Positions 26,974 through 36,066 of a stretch of DNA of 64,000 bases are shown in pieces (within the stretch, counting starts at the first letter, position 1; each line of letters begins with the position of its first letter). The notes under the pieces are model-generated. The model did no database searches. It saw nothing but the letters and a program-made list of their open reading frames with translations, and was not told where the DNA came from. Location: positions 62,001 to 126,000 of the forward strand of contig NZ_JAAIYO010000012.1 in NCBI RefSeq assembly GCF_014930455.1, read 5' to 3'. The DNA is from Corallococcus soli. Its GTDB lineage: Bacteria > Myxococcota > Myxococcia > Myxococcales > Myxococcaceae. The position numbers and the translations under genes were made by a program.

Positions 26974-29007
26974 ATGCAACGTCGTTCCCGTTTCAGTTCC
27001 CGCAGTCTGTTCTCTCCGTTCCTCGCCGCCTCGGCGCTGGCGCTGGGTTGTGGCCCCGTCTCCGACGAGGCTCCTGCTCCCACCGTGGCTCCCGCGGAGG
27101 TCGCCCAGCCGCTGGCCGTGGGCGGCTTCGCGGAGATGCATCACCACATGTTCGCCGAGGAGGCCTTCAGCGGCGGCTGGTTCCACGGCGACCACACCGG
27201 CTCGCTCGCGAGCTGTGACGGCGGTGCTCCGGAGAGCGACCACGCTCGGGTCCGCATGGACCTGCGCAACATGCTCAACCTCTGTCCCAACTCCGGCAGC
27301 GTGAACCTGGGCGGCGTCCCCATCCTGTCCGACGTCTTCGGCGTCGGCGGCGCGGTGGCCTCGGAGGTCATCGGTCAGGTGGAGGGCACGCAGGGCGACA
27401 CCGGCCTGCACCTGGGCCGCAAGGACGTCCACACCCAGTGGCCCCGCTGGGACACCATCGCGCACCAGCAGGCGTGGGAAGGCTGGCTCAACAATGCCCG
27501 CCAGGGCGGCATGTCCCTGGTGATGGTGTCGCTCGTCAGCAACGAGTTCCTCTGCAAGGCGCTGCCGTACCAGAACCTCAAGCGGCCTTGTGACGAGATG
27601 ATGGACGTGGACATCCAGCTGCAGATGGCCCGCGACTTCGACGCCCGCACCTCCTGGGCGGAGATCGCCCTGTCGCCCGCGCATGCCCGGCAGATCATCG
27701 CCTCCGGCAAGCTGGCCATGGTGCTCTCCATCGAGTCCAGCAAGCTGTTCGGCACCAAGGACTGGCGCTCGGAGCTCAACCGCGTCTATTCGCTGGGCGT
27801 GCGCTCGCTGCAGCCCGTGCACCAGCTGGACAACCGCTTTGGCGGCGCGGCGCCCCACAACGCCATCTTCCAGGTCGCCCAGTTCCTGGAGAACTGCCAC
27901 ATCGACACCGACTGCGGCCTCACCGGCTCCGGCTTCACGCTGGGCTTCGACGTGGACGCGAACTGCCGCAACACCAAGGGCCTCACCGCGGACGGCAAGG
28001 CGCTGGTCCAGGAGATGATGGGCAAGGGGATGATCATCGACATCGCCCACATGTCCGAGAAGAGCGTCCAGGACGCGTATGCCGTGTCCCAGGCGAACAC
28101 CTACTACCCGCTGATGATCTCCCACGGCCACTTCCGGGAGATCATGAACCCGGGCCTGGCCGCCAACGAGAAGACCACCCCGTCGTGGGTGGTGCGCTAC
28201 GTGCGCCAGACGGGCGGCATGTTCGGCCTGCGCACCGCGCACGACGAGACGCGCGACTACACCCGCACGCCCGTGGCCAACTCCTGCCAGGGCTCCACGC
28301 GCTCGCTGGCGCAGGCGTACGAGTTCGGCCGCCAGGGCCTGAAGGTCAACATGGGCTTCGGCGCGGACCTGAACGGCTTCATCCAGCAGACGCGGCCGCG
28401 CTTCGGTGACTTCGGCGCGTGTTCGGCGGGCTTCCGCGCGGAGGCGGATGCGCAGCGTGAGCAGCAGCGCGTCTCCGGCCCGGGCCGCCTGGGCACGGAC
28501 TTCGACATCTACGGCCTGGCCCACGTGGGCCTGCTGCCGGACGTGGTGAAGGACCTCAAGCAGCTGGGCGTGAACACCAGCGGCCTGGAGGGCTCGTCGG
28601 AGAACTTCATCCGGATGTGGGAGCGCGCGAACGGCGCCCGCTCCGGCATGGCGGACGCGGCGACGGACATCGACACCAGCGGCGTCGCGGCCTACGTCCC
28701 CAAGGCCACCCGTGAGGCGGCGTTCCCGCAGATCTGCGGCAAGGCCTACGCGCCCGCCACCAAGTACGTCGCGGAGACGTGCCGCTTCAACCAGGAGTGC
28801 CGCAGTGGCTCCTGCAACGCGATTGACGGTTGCAGCGGCCTGAACGGCACCTGCACCTGCTCCAGCGACTCGCACTGCGGCGCCACGCAGTTCTGCGGCT
28901 GGGGCACCAACTCCGGCAAGTGCGTGGAGAAGCGCCCCAAGGGCTCCATCTGCTCCAGCGGGCGCGAGTGCCAGTCGAACAAGTGCTCGTGGCTGATGTG
29001 CACCTGA
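26974..29007 (+). CDS. Membrane-dipeptidase (M19)-like lipoprotein with Cys-rich C-terminus
   Basis: 677 aa. The ATG at 26974 gives an Arg-rich n-region, a hydrophobic core and the lipobox ALGC (Cys ~27), so it is exported and lipidated. The body resembles amidohydrolase-fold membrane dipeptidases (M19). It has an N-terminal His cluster (EMHHHMF ~54), LSIESSKLF (Glu ligand), DIAHMSEKS, LMISHGHF, and MGFGADLNG, matching the family GIGSDFDG block. The usual HxD of the first motif is replaced by HHH, so the metal site may be altered. The last ~90 residues contain about 16 Cys in spaced repeats (CRFNQECRSGSC, CSSGRECQSNKC). These resemble dickkopf-like modules common on myxobacterial surface proteins. 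The gene stands alone and is followed by a strong hairpin terminator. Confidence 0.85.
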   Translation: MQRRSRFSSRSLFSPFLAASALALGCGPVSDEAPAPTVAPAEVAQPLAVGGFAEMHHHMFAEEAFSGGWFHGDHTGSLASCDGGAPESDHARVRMDLRNMLNLCPNSGSVNLGGVPILSDVFGVGGAVASEVIGQVEGTQGDTGLHLGRKDVHTQWPRWDTIAHQQAWEGWLNNARQGGMSLVMVSLVSNEFLCKALPYQNLKRPCDEMMDVDIQLQMARDFDARTSWAEIALSPAHARQIIASGKLAMVLSIESSKLFGTKDWRSELNRVYSLGVRSLQPVHQLDNRFGGAAPHNAIFQVAQFLENCHIDTDCGLTGSGFTLGFDVDANCRNTKGLTADGKALVQEMMGKGMIIDIAHMSEKSVQDAYAVSQANTYYPLMISHGHFREIMNPGLAANEKTTPSWVVRYVRQTGGMFGLRTAHDETRDYTRTPVANSCQGSTRSLAQAYEFGRQGLKVNMGFGADLNGFIQQTRPRFGDFGACSAGFRAEADAQREQQRVSGPGRLGTDFDIYGLAHVGLLPDVVKDLKQLGVNTSGLEGSSENFIRMWERANGARSGMADAATDIDTSGVAAYVPKATREAAFPQICGKAYAPATKYVAETCRFNQECRSGSCNAIDGCSGLNGTCTCSSDSHCGATQFCGWGTNSGKCVEKRPKGSICSSGRECQSNKCSWLMCT

Positions 29008-29038
29008 TGTCCTGATGTCCTGACGTCCTGATGTCCTG
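29003..29038 (+). repeat. Tandem octamer CCTGATGT x4 across a stop codon
   Basis: Four tandem copies of CCTGATGT (third copy CCTGACGT) occupy 29003-29034, plus a partial fifth. The first copy contains the TGA stop of the lipoprotein gene. It ends at the base of the terminator stem. It looks like slippage expansion of a short repeat. Confidence 0.8.
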
Positions 29039-29039
29039 C

Positions 29040-29072
29040 GGGGCGGCGTCCTTCCGGGCGCCGCCCCGTTTC
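29040..29072 (+). terminator. Intrinsic terminator-like hairpin after the lipoprotein gene
   Basis: Perfect 9-bp GC stem GGGGCGGCG (29040-29048) / CGCCGCCCC (29059-29067), 10-nt loop, then GTTTCGTT. The T-tract is short, as is common in GC-rich genomes. Confidence 0.7.
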
Positions 29073-29411
29073 GTTGCACCGCTTCACGCGGACGCCGGTG
29101 GGGACCGCCAGCCGAGCGCCCCGTGCGTCACACCGGGATGTCCTGCGCGTTGCCGGACCCCTGTTGGGACCCCAGGTTCCCTTCGGGTCCTCCGTCATGC
29201 GAATCCCTGCTCGCGCCAGCCACCTGCCTGGTTCCCTCGACGCCGTGGGCGCGCCCGGCGCCCCTGTGCACTGTCCGGGCTCCAGGTGCGAGGCGGGAGG
29301 GCGAGGGTGGCGGAGGCTCGTTCGCGTGCCCGCCCCGGACCTCAAGACGGCGCATGCGTGGCGCAGGACGCTGGCGTCGCCCGCGCGGTTCATCGCGGGG
29401 CCCTCCCCGTG
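29073..29411. other. 339-bp gap without a supported gene
   Basis: This holds the upstream region of the histidine kinase gene. The kinase frame is open through it, but its translation is low-complexity Arg/Pro/Ala without family content, so I treat it as non-coding. No clear operator or RNA was seen. Confidence 0.5.
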
Positions 29412-31988
29412 ATGACCGAACCGGAATCAAACGCCCAGGCACTGGGACGCTCGCGGAGCGAGTCGCTCCGGCAGCTCCAGTGGGTGCTCGCCGGCCTGGT
29501 GCCCGCGGCGAGCGCGGCCTCGATCTGGGTGGGGGCGCTCGCGCTGATGGGCTGGGTGTTGGGGATTCCCAGCCTGATCCTCGCGCTCTCCGCGTCGGCC
29601 ACGGGCGTGATGACTCCGGACCTGGCCCTGGGGATGATCGCGACGGGCGCCGCGCTCAGGTTGCTTCACGCGGACCCCGGGCGTGGGTGGCGCCGGATGC
29701 TGGGCCGTGGCCTGGCGCTGGGGGCCATGGCGCTGGGGCTCGGCGCCCTTGGGTGGCACGCGCTCGGGGGCATGGCGGGGGCCCACCGGCTGCTGCTCGG
29801 GGTCCGGGGCGGAGGACCTTCCGTGCCTTCCGGATGGGCGGTGTCCGGCGGCGCGCTGGGGCTCTGTCTGACGGGGCTCGCGCTCCTGCTGCTGCACGTC
29901 CGGACGCGCTGGGGGGGCCATCCCGCCCGATGGCTGGCCCTGTGCTGCGCGCTGATGGCGTCGTGGGTGTTGTTCGGCTTCCTGTTCTGGGAGCCGGGGG
30001 CCGGGACAGCGTCGCGCGGTCCCGGGACAACGGCCTCCACGGCCATGGGACCGCACTCGGCGCTGCTCCTGTTGCTGCTGGCGCTCGCCATCCTCTCCGT
30101 CCATCCCGAGCGGGGCTTGATGGGCATGCTCCTGCGCGAGGACCTCGGTGGCCTGCTCGCGCGGCGGCTGCTTCCCACGGTCATCCTGGCGCCCCTGGTC
30201 GTGGGCGGGGCCCGGCTGCTGGGCACGCGCCTGGATTTCTTCGGGACGCCGCTCGGCATCACGCTCTTCGCGGGCCTGACGATGCTCGCCTTCCTGGCCG
30301 CGGCGTTCTGGAACGCGAAGGTCCTCTCCGGGCTGGACGCCAGGAGCCAGCAGGCGGAGGAGGTGCTGCGCAACAGCGAGGAGCGCTTCCGGACCTCGTT
30401 CGAGGACGCGCCCATCGGCATGTCGCTGGTCGACCTGGACGGGCGGTTCCTCAACGTGAACGCGTCGCTGCTCCACATCCTCGGCTATTCGCGGGCCGAG
30501 CTGCTCTCGCGGACGTTCCAGGACCTCACCGTCCCGGAGGATCTGGGGGTGGACCTGATGAACGTGCGCCGGCTGCTCCAGGGCGACATCGACTCGTACC
30601 AGATGGAGAAGCGCTACATCCACAAGGACGGGCACGCCGTCTCCACCCTGTTGACGGCCTCGATGGTCCGGGACGCCCAGGGGGCGCCGCTGCACTTCAT
30701 CTCGCAGATCCAGGACATCACCGAGCGCAAGCAACTGGAGCATGCGTGGCGCCTGCTGGCGGAGGCCGGACCCCGGCTGGCCGAGTCACTGGAGACACGG
30801 ACGACGCTGGCCACCGTGGTGGAGCTGGCCGTGCCGGCGCTGGCGGACTGGTGCCTGGCGGACTTCGAGGGGGAGGACGGACGCGTGCGCCGCGTGGAGG
30901 TCTCCGCGGCCACCCCGGAGCTGGAGCGGCGCCTGCGGGCCATGCTCCAGGCCTATCCCCTCAACGTGTTCCGGCGCGGAGGCCTCACCGCATCCGTGCT
31001 CCGGACGGGAAAGCCGGTGTTGATGCCGGAGGTCTCCGATGCGGCACTCGAAGCAGCGGCGGTGGATGCCGCGCACCTGGAGTCCCTGCGGCGCCTGGCC
31101 CCACTGTCCGGGATCATCGTGCCGCTGCGGATCCGCGAGCGCCTGGTGGGGGTCGTCATCCTCGCGACCTCCGTGTCCGGGCGCCGCTACGGGACGCGTG
31201 ACCTGGCGCTGGCGGAGGAGCTGGCCCGGCGTGCCGCGCTCGCGCTGGACAACGCGCAGCTGCTGGAGAAGTCGGCTCAGGCCATCCGCGTCCGCGATGA
31301 GGTGCTGCGCATCGTCGCCCACGACCTGCGCGCGCCCCTCAACGTCATCGCCCTGAGCGCCGGGGTGCTCCGCAAGGGGCTGCCCGAAATCGGCGCCGCA
31401 CGGCGACCCCTGGAGTCCGTGGAGAAGTCGCTCCAGCGTGCGAACCGGCTCATCCAGGACCTGCTGGACGTGGCGCGCCTGGAGGGCGGAGGCCTGTCGG
31501 TGGAGCGCGAAGCGCTGGAGGTGGCGCCGCTCATCCGGGAGGCGGTGGAGCTGCACCGGGCGCTCGTGGAGGCCCGGTCGCTCCAACTGGTGGCCAGCAT
31601 CCCGGAGGCGCTGCCCGCCGTCTTCGCCGACCGCGAGCGCGCGCTCCAGATCTTCTCCAACCTCATTGGCAACGCGCTCAAGTTCACGCCCGAAGGAGGG
31701 AAGATCACCCTGCGCGTCCAGGCCGAAGGGGGCTGGGTGCGGTTCTCGGTGCGCGACACCGGGCCGGGCATCTCCCCGAAGGAGCTGCCGCACCTCTTCG
31801 AGCCCTTCTGGCAGTCCCGAGCGAAGCGCAAGGAGGGCGCGGGGCTGGGGCTCGCCATCGTGAAGGGGCTCGTCGATGCCCACGGGGGACAGCTGGGCGT
31901 GGAGAGCCATCCGGGGGCAGGGAGCACGTTCTTCTTCACCCTCCCGGCGGCGCTGGCCGCGGAGGCGCACGCCCCGGCTCCCGCGTGA
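29412..31988 (+). CDS. Membrane PAS-GAF hybrid sensor histidine kinase
   Basis: 858 aa, ATG at 29412. The N-terminal ~310 residues hold about eight hydrophobic segments. A PAS domain follows (~320-445, SFEDAPIGMSLVDLDGRF, ending ITERKQLE). Next is a GAF-like domain (~450-617, LAEAGPRLAESLE through ALALDNAQLLE). HisKA has the H-box VAHDLRAPLN (His ~636). HATPase_c has N-box FSNLIGNALKFTP (~748), DTGPGIS and GAGLGLAIVKGLV, ending TFFFTLP. All catalytic boxes are intact. There is no receiver domain and no adjacent response regulator, so it is an orphan kinase, a common arrangement in myxobacteria. The signal is unknown. It converges on the siderophore lipoprotein gene. Confidence 0.93.
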   Translation: MTEPESNAQALGRSRSESLRQLQWVLAGLVPAASAASIWVGALALMGWVLGIPSLILALSASATGVMTPDLALGMIATGAALRLLHADPGRGWRRMLGRGLALGAMALGLGALGWHALGGMAGAHRLLLGVRGGGPSVPSGWAVSGGALGLCLTGLALLLLHVRTRWGGHPARWLALCCALMASWVLFGFLFWEPGAGTASRGPGTTASTAMGPHSALLLLLLALAILSVHPERGLMGMLLREDLGGLLARRLLPTVILAPLVVGGARLLGTRLDFFGTPLGITLFAGLTMLAFLAAAFWNAKVLSGLDARSQQAEEVLRNSEERFRTSFEDAPIGMSLVDLDGRFLNVNASLLHILGYSRAELLSRTFQDLTVPEDLGVDLMNVRRLLQGDIDSYQMEKRYIHKDGHAVSTLLTASMVRDAQGAPLHFISQIQDITERKQLEHAWRLLAEAGPRLAESLETRTTLATVVELAVPALADWCLADFEGEDGRVRRVEVSAATPELERRLRAMLQAYPLNVFRRGGLTASVLRTGKPVLMPEVSDAALEAAAVDAAHLESLRRLAPLSGIIVPLRIRERLVGVVILATSVSGRRYGTRDLALAEELARRAALALDNAQLLEKSAQAIRVRDEVLRIVAHDLRAPLNVIALSAGVLRKGLPEIGAARRPLESVEKSLQRANRLIQDLLDVARLEGGGLSVEREALEVAPLIREAVELHRALVEARSLQLVASIPEALPAVFADRERALQIFSNLIGNALKFTPEGGKITLRVQAEGGWVRFSVRDTGPGISPKELPHLFEPFWQSRAKRKEGAGLGLAIVKGLVDAHGGQLGVESHPGAGSTFFFTLPAALAAEAHAPAPA

Positions 31989-32090
31989 GCCGGACGCGCG
32001 AAAAAGGACGGGCCCCCGCGGTGCCAGAGGCGGAGGGCGGAGGGCCCTCCACTTCCGGCGCCACGAGGGCCCGGGCACCGCTGGGGATGA

Positions 32091-33338
32091 CTAGCGCAGC
32101 TGCAGGAACGAGAACGACAGGCCGCTGTGCGTCGCGACCAGCTTGCCGCTCTGGTCGGTCAGCTCACGGAAGTTCGTCGTGCTGCTGCTGTTGGTGAACT
32201 CCGTGAACAGCGTGCGGTCACCCGCGTGGAAGAGGAAGGAGCTGCCCGTGCTGGCCGGCAGGGTGTCCACCAGCGTGGCCGCGGTCATGTCCGCCTTCAG
32301 GTCCAGCTTCCACCACTTCCACGCCACGGCGCTCGCGATGACGCGCGGGTGCGTGCCCTCCACCACCGTGTAGGTCGACTCGTCCAGCACGCGCAGGTAG
32401 CCCGAGCCCGTGGGGCCCTGGAGCAGCGAACCCGTGGCGCTGCCGTTGGTCAGCGCGCCCAGCGACTTGTAGAAGGCCGCGTCGAACTTGGCCGTCTGCG
32501 GATCGAACTTCAGCAGGCAGGGCTCGGGCACTTCCGGGTTCGCCATCGCGGTGCGCTTCACCGCGGCGCCGTAGGCCTCCGTCGCCAGGTACACCTGGTT
32601 GTCCGCGCCGACCACGCCGTCACGCACGTAGCCGCAGCGGTCGTCGGTGGCGATCTGGGCGGTGTCCGTCTCCGTGTCCAGGACGACGATGCCCGCCTTC
32701 TTGGTGATGCCGATGCCCGCGGACGGACGCCACGCCAGCGGCATCAGCACCTTGGTGCCCACGCGGAGGGGGTTGGACGCGAACGACAGGACCGTCCCGT
32801 CGATGGTCATGCCCGGCAGGGGGATGGTGCTCGTCAGCGACATGTCCTTCGGGTTCCAGACGACGATCTGCGCGGTGCGGCCATCGAAGTAGTAGGCCTT
32901 CGTGTCCGACGCGAACTGGAACTGGTTCTGGTACTCGCCAATCGTCGTCAGGCCCCTGGGCGCGAAGCTCACCTCGCCGGCCTTCTCCAGCTTGTTGTCG
33001 GCCGTCACGTTGTAGCGGGTGACGACGGCGGAGCCGCTGCTGGAGACGAAGAGGGCGCCCGTCTTCTCGATGCCGGAGCCCAGCGCGCGGCCGGGGATCT
33101 CCGTGGCGTTCGCGAGCGACAGGGGCTCGGTGTGGTCCACCTTGTCCGTGAGGATGACGTAGCTGGTGGACGTGGACTCCACGCTCACCTGCGCGACGAA
33201 CGCGTACAGCGGCGTCGTGGGGGTGCCGCTGTCCGGAGGGTCGACCGGATCCTTGTCGTCACCGCAGGCCGTGACGAAGCTGAAGGCGAGGGCCGCGAGG
33301 ACGCGGCCCGAGGTGCGGAAGAAGGGTGAGGGCTTCAA
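32091..33338 (-). CDS. Siderophore-locus lipoprotein, possibly beta-propeller (DUF4374/XusB-like)
   Basis: 415 aa from a TTG start at 33338. No in-frame ATG or GTG precedes the signal peptide, and AAGGGAAG sits just upstream. The signal peptide ends in the lipobox VTAC (Cys ~25), then a Pro/Asp linker. The remainder is beta-rich with repeated units (VTRYNVTADNKLEKAGEVS, AQIVVWNPKDMSL, GIVVLDTETDTAQI, CLLKFDPQTAKF) like propeller blades. It lies 54 bp after the TonB-dependent receptor and is probably co-transcribed. DUF4374 lipoproteins such as XusB accompany siderophore receptors and bind ferric siderophores at the cell surface. That match is by layout and repeat style, not by a clear motif. 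It occupies the position expected for a myxochelin-uptake partner. Confidence 0.78.
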   Translation of the reverse strand: MKPSPFFRTSGRVLAALAFSFVTACGDDKDPVDPPDSGTPTTPLYAFVAQVSVESTSTSYVILTDKVDHTEPLSLANATEIPGRALGSGIEKTGALFVSSSGSAVVTRYNVTADNKLEKAGEVSFAPRGLTTIGEYQNQFQFASDTKAYYFDGRTAQIVVWNPKDMSLTSTIPLPGMTIDGTVLSFASNPLRVGTKVLMPLAWRPSAGIGITKKAGIVVLDTETDTAQIATDDRCGYVRDGVVGADNQVYLATEAYGAAVKRTAMANPEVPEPCLLKFDPQTAKFDAAFYKSLGALTNGSATGSLLQGPTGSGYLRVLDESTYTVVEGTHPRVIASAVAWKWWKLDLKADMTAATLVDTLPASTGSSFLFHAGDRTLFTEFTNSSSTTNFRELTDQSGKLVATHSGLSFSFLQLR

Positions 33339-33392
33339 GGACTTCCCTTTCGATGGGGTGGGGGTGCTGCGTGCGGTTGCGGGAGGCGGCTT

Positions 33393-36008
33393 TCAGCGCT
33401 CCAGCGTGAACTTGGCGGCGAGGGTGCGGCCGGGGCGTTGGACGCCGAAGAAGTCGAAGGTGCGGGCGTTGGTGAGGTTCTGCAGGTCCAGCGTCCAGCT
33501 CATCGTCGTGGGCGTGTCACGCATCACGTACGTCAGCGCCAGCGAGTGCGTGAACTGGGTGGCGACGCGATACTTGGTGTCCACGGCGCCCAGCTCCGCC
33601 CAGGCCAGGAAGAACTCGTGCACGTAGCGCGAGCGCAGGGTGACGAGCAGCTCGTCCCGGGAGCGCAGCAGCTCATCCACCTTCACCTGGGCGCTGCCGT
33701 TGGCCATCAGGTAGGGGCGGTTGGGGACGCGCTGGCCGTCGAAGGCGCCGAAGTTGCCCTCGCTGGACACGTTGCGCAGGTCCTGCCAGGTGGCGTTGGC
33801 GTCCAGAGACAGCAGCTGGCCCGCGGACGTCCAGCCCGCGGCGCCGACCACGCCCAACGCGCGCGCGGCGTAGACGTTCTGGTAGACGAAGTAGCTCTCC
33901 TGCGCGGTGAGCGTGATGAGCTGATCCGCCAGGCGCGCGAAGCCGCCCACGTTGGCGCGGAAGGTCCCGGCGCGGCCGGGCAGCGACGTGAAGCCCAGCC
34001 CCAGGTTGATGTTGTGGCTCGTCTCCGGGACCAGCTCCAGGTTGGTGTCGATGAGCAGCCCGTCGCCGAAGAGCTCGTCCGGCCGGGGCAGGCGGGTGGC
34101 CCACTCGTAGGACGCCTTCGCGACCAGGGTGGGGGACAGGCGCAGGCGCAGGCTGTCGCCCACACCGAACTCGTGCGTGGTCCGGCTCAGGTCCTGGAAC
34201 TCGCCGCTGCCGAGCAGCTTCTTCGCGCTCGTGGACTGGAGGTAGTCCTTGGCGAAGGCGATGTTCTGGAGCCGGCCCTCCAAGGCGTCGTACTGGTACT
34301 CCAGGCCCGTCACCAGGGAGGCCACGTCGCGGTCCGCGGAGAGCGGATCCGCCTGCCCCAGCGCTTGGAGCGCGCGGTCCTCGCCGGTGCGCACGACGAA
34401 CGTGGGCGCCAGCGCGAAGCGCAGCAGGTGCGGGCCTCCCAGCAACCAACCCGCGTTGAAGCGCGCGAAGCCGGTGTGGTTGTTGACGTAGCGCTCCACC
34501 GCGCCGTCGCTCATCTCCCCCTGGGTGGGCAGGGTGTAGAAGCAGCGGCCGTACCAGTCATAGCGGCACGAGCCCACGTCCAGGAAGCGGCTGCGGCGGA
34601 AGGTGTAGCCGGCCACGGCGTCCACGGAGAGGCCCTGGCCGAAGGCCTGCTCGTAGCGCAGCGTGGTGCCCGCGGAGCCCTCGGCGCCCGTCACGTCGCC
34701 GTAGACCTGCGTCATGGACGTGTTGTGCTGGATGTCCCGTTCGGTGGCGTTGAAGAAGGCGCGCAGCAGCAGGCGCTGGGCCCACGGGCGGTCCACGTAG
34801 CCGACTTCCAGGCTCGCGCCTCCGGCCTGATAGCCGTCGTGGAAGCGGGGGAGCCGCGCGGGCACCAGCTTGCCCGCGTCGTTGAAGACCTCCACGTTCA
34901 CCGGGTAGTCGTTGCGGGCGGTGTCGAAGAAGCCGTGCGCCCGCACCAGCAGGCCGGTGGACTCCTGGAGGTGGCGGACGCTCGCGGTGAGGCGGTGCGT
35001 GTCGAAGGCGCCCAGCTCGTAGGAGCCCGCCATGCCCGTGCCGGACACGTTCTGGTCGGTGATGAGGTGGATGGCGCCGCCCAGCACGTCCGCGCCGAAG
35101 CGGATGGGCACGACGCCCTGGTAGACCTCCATCCGCTGCACCAGGTTCACCGGGACGTTGGCGAGCCCCGGCCCGTAGCCCGCGAACTCCAGCGGGATGC
35201 CGTCCACGAAGAAGCGCACCTGATCATCCGACATGCCCGACAGCGACACGCGCGTGTTGCTGCCCAGGCCCGCCGCCCGCCGCACGTCCACGCCTTCGGT
35301 GCGCGCCAGCGCCGTGCCCAGGTCGGCGGTCTCGTAGGCGATCTGCTCCGTCTCGATGACCTGCACGGACTCCGCGGACTGGCGGCGGCGCTCGGCCGCG
35401 GACTCGCCCACGACCGTCACTTCAATGGTGTTCTCTTCGGTGCTGGAGGGCACCTCGATGGGCTGCTTCGCGTCCGGGCTGGACGCGGGCTCCGCAGGGG
35501 TGCCCCCGGGAACAGCGGCGTCGCTTGTGGCGACCGGGCCCGTCGGGGAGGCGCTCTCCGGGAGCCGGAAGGCGTAGGTGTAGACGATGCGGAAGCGCTT
35601 CACGACGCCGTCGCGCTTGCCGGGCTCGAAGCGGAACTGGAGCGCGGCGGCACGCGCGGCCTCGTCGAACCCGTGGCCCACGGGCTCCATCACCTCGGCC
35701 TCGGTGACCTGTCCCTGGACGTCCACCTTCAGCTGCAGGCGCACGTTCGCTTCCAGGCGCGCCGCCAGGGCCTCGGGGGGGTAGGGCGCTTCGATCTTCT
35801 GGAGGAGCTTCGGCGCTTCAACGACCGACGCCGCCGGGGCGGGGACGGGAGCCGCCGGAGCGGAGGGCGTGGCCTCCGGCTCCTGCGCGGCTCCGCCCGC
35901 CTGCATCGCAACCGCGTGCGCCGGAGCGGCCAGACACAGGCCCGTCAACAGCGCCACGCCCGCCCCGAACCGCCGCCAGCCACTCGCGATTATGAAAATG
36001 GTTCTCAT
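33393..36008 (-). CDS. mxcH: TonB-dependent ferric-siderophore receptor with N-terminal TonB-C-like domain
   Basis: 871 aa from ATG 36008. The signal peptide ends APAHA (~32). After an Ala/Pro linker comes a ~85-residue TonB C-terminal-like domain (IEAPYPPEALAARLEANVRL, DVQGQVTEAEV, FDEAARAAALQFRFEPG). Then follow a second linker, the plug (~205-320, VIETEQIAYETADLGTALA, RFFVDGIPLEFAGYGPG, FGADVLGGAIHLI) and a long barrel to the C-terminus. Place in the myxochelin locus makes ferric myxochelin the likely ligand. The Fur-like site 35994-36012 overlaps the start codon, so transcription must begin very close to or inside the 5' end. GTG 35957 is an alternative start but would strip the basic n-region of the signal peptide. 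The symbol follows Stigmatella usage and is tentative. Confidence 0.9.
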   Translation of the reverse strand: MRTIFIIASGWRRFGAGVALLTGLCLAAPAHAVAMQAGGAAQEPEATPSAPAAPVPAPAASVVEAPKLLQKIEAPYPPEALAARLEANVRLQLKVDVQGQVTEAEVMEPVGHGFDEAARAAALQFRFEPGKRDGVVKRFRIVYTYAFRLPESASPTGPVATSDAAVPGGTPAEPASSPDAKQPIEVPSSTEENTIEVTVVGESAAERRRQSAESVQVIETEQIAYETADLGTALARTEGVDVRRAAGLGSNTRVSLSGMSDDQVRFFVDGIPLEFAGYGPGLANVPVNLVQRMEVYQGVVPIRFGADVLGGAIHLITDQNVSGTGMAGSYELGAFDTHRLTASVRHLQESTGLLVRAHGFFDTARNDYPVNVEVFNDAGKLVPARLPRFHDGYQAGGASLEVGYVDRPWAQRLLLRAFFNATERDIQHNTSMTQVYGDVTGAEGSAGTTLRYEQAFGQGLSVDAVAGYTFRRSRFLDVGSCRYDWYGRCFYTLPTQGEMSDGAVERYVNNHTGFARFNAGWLLGGPHLLRFALAPTFVVRTGEDRALQALGQADPLSADRDVASLVTGLEYQYDALEGRLQNIAFAKDYLQSTSAKKLLGSGEFQDLSRTTHEFGVGDSLRLRLSPTLVAKASYEWATRLPRPDELFGDGLLIDTNLELVPETSHNINLGLGFTSLPGRAGTFRANVGGFARLADQLITLTAQESYFVYQNVYAARALGVVGAAGWTSAGQLLSLDANATWQDLRNVSSEGNFGAFDGQRVPNRPYLMANGSAQVKVDELLRSRDELLVTLRSRYVHEFFLAWAELGAVDTKYRVATQFTHSLALTYVMRDTPTTMSWTLDLQNLTNARTFDFFGVQRPGRTLAAKFTLER

Positions 36009-36012
36009 TATC
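35994..36012 (-). promoter_or_regulatory. Fur-box-like palindrome over the receptor start
   Basis: GAAAATGGTTCTCATTATC (plus strand) matches the 19-bp Fur consensus GATAATGATAATCATTATC at 15 positions by hand count. It covers the receptor ATG (36008-36006) and lies in the 58-bp gap after the DAHP synthase gene, so the receptor probably has its own iron-repressed promoter. Confidence 0.75.
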
Positions 36013-36066
36013 AACGGCGCGACGTTTAGCCGCTTCGCTTCGGGACTGTCAAGGCCGCGTGGCCCC

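Noticed and set aside
26800-29079. 759-codon minus-strand frame opposite the lipoprotein gene
   Set aside because: Its composition is that of a GC-rich shadow, and the plus strand has a signal peptide, lipobox and family motifs.
29031-29411. Extending the histidine kinase upstream to 29031
   Set aside because: The extension would overlap the terminator hairpin and has no membrane or domain content.
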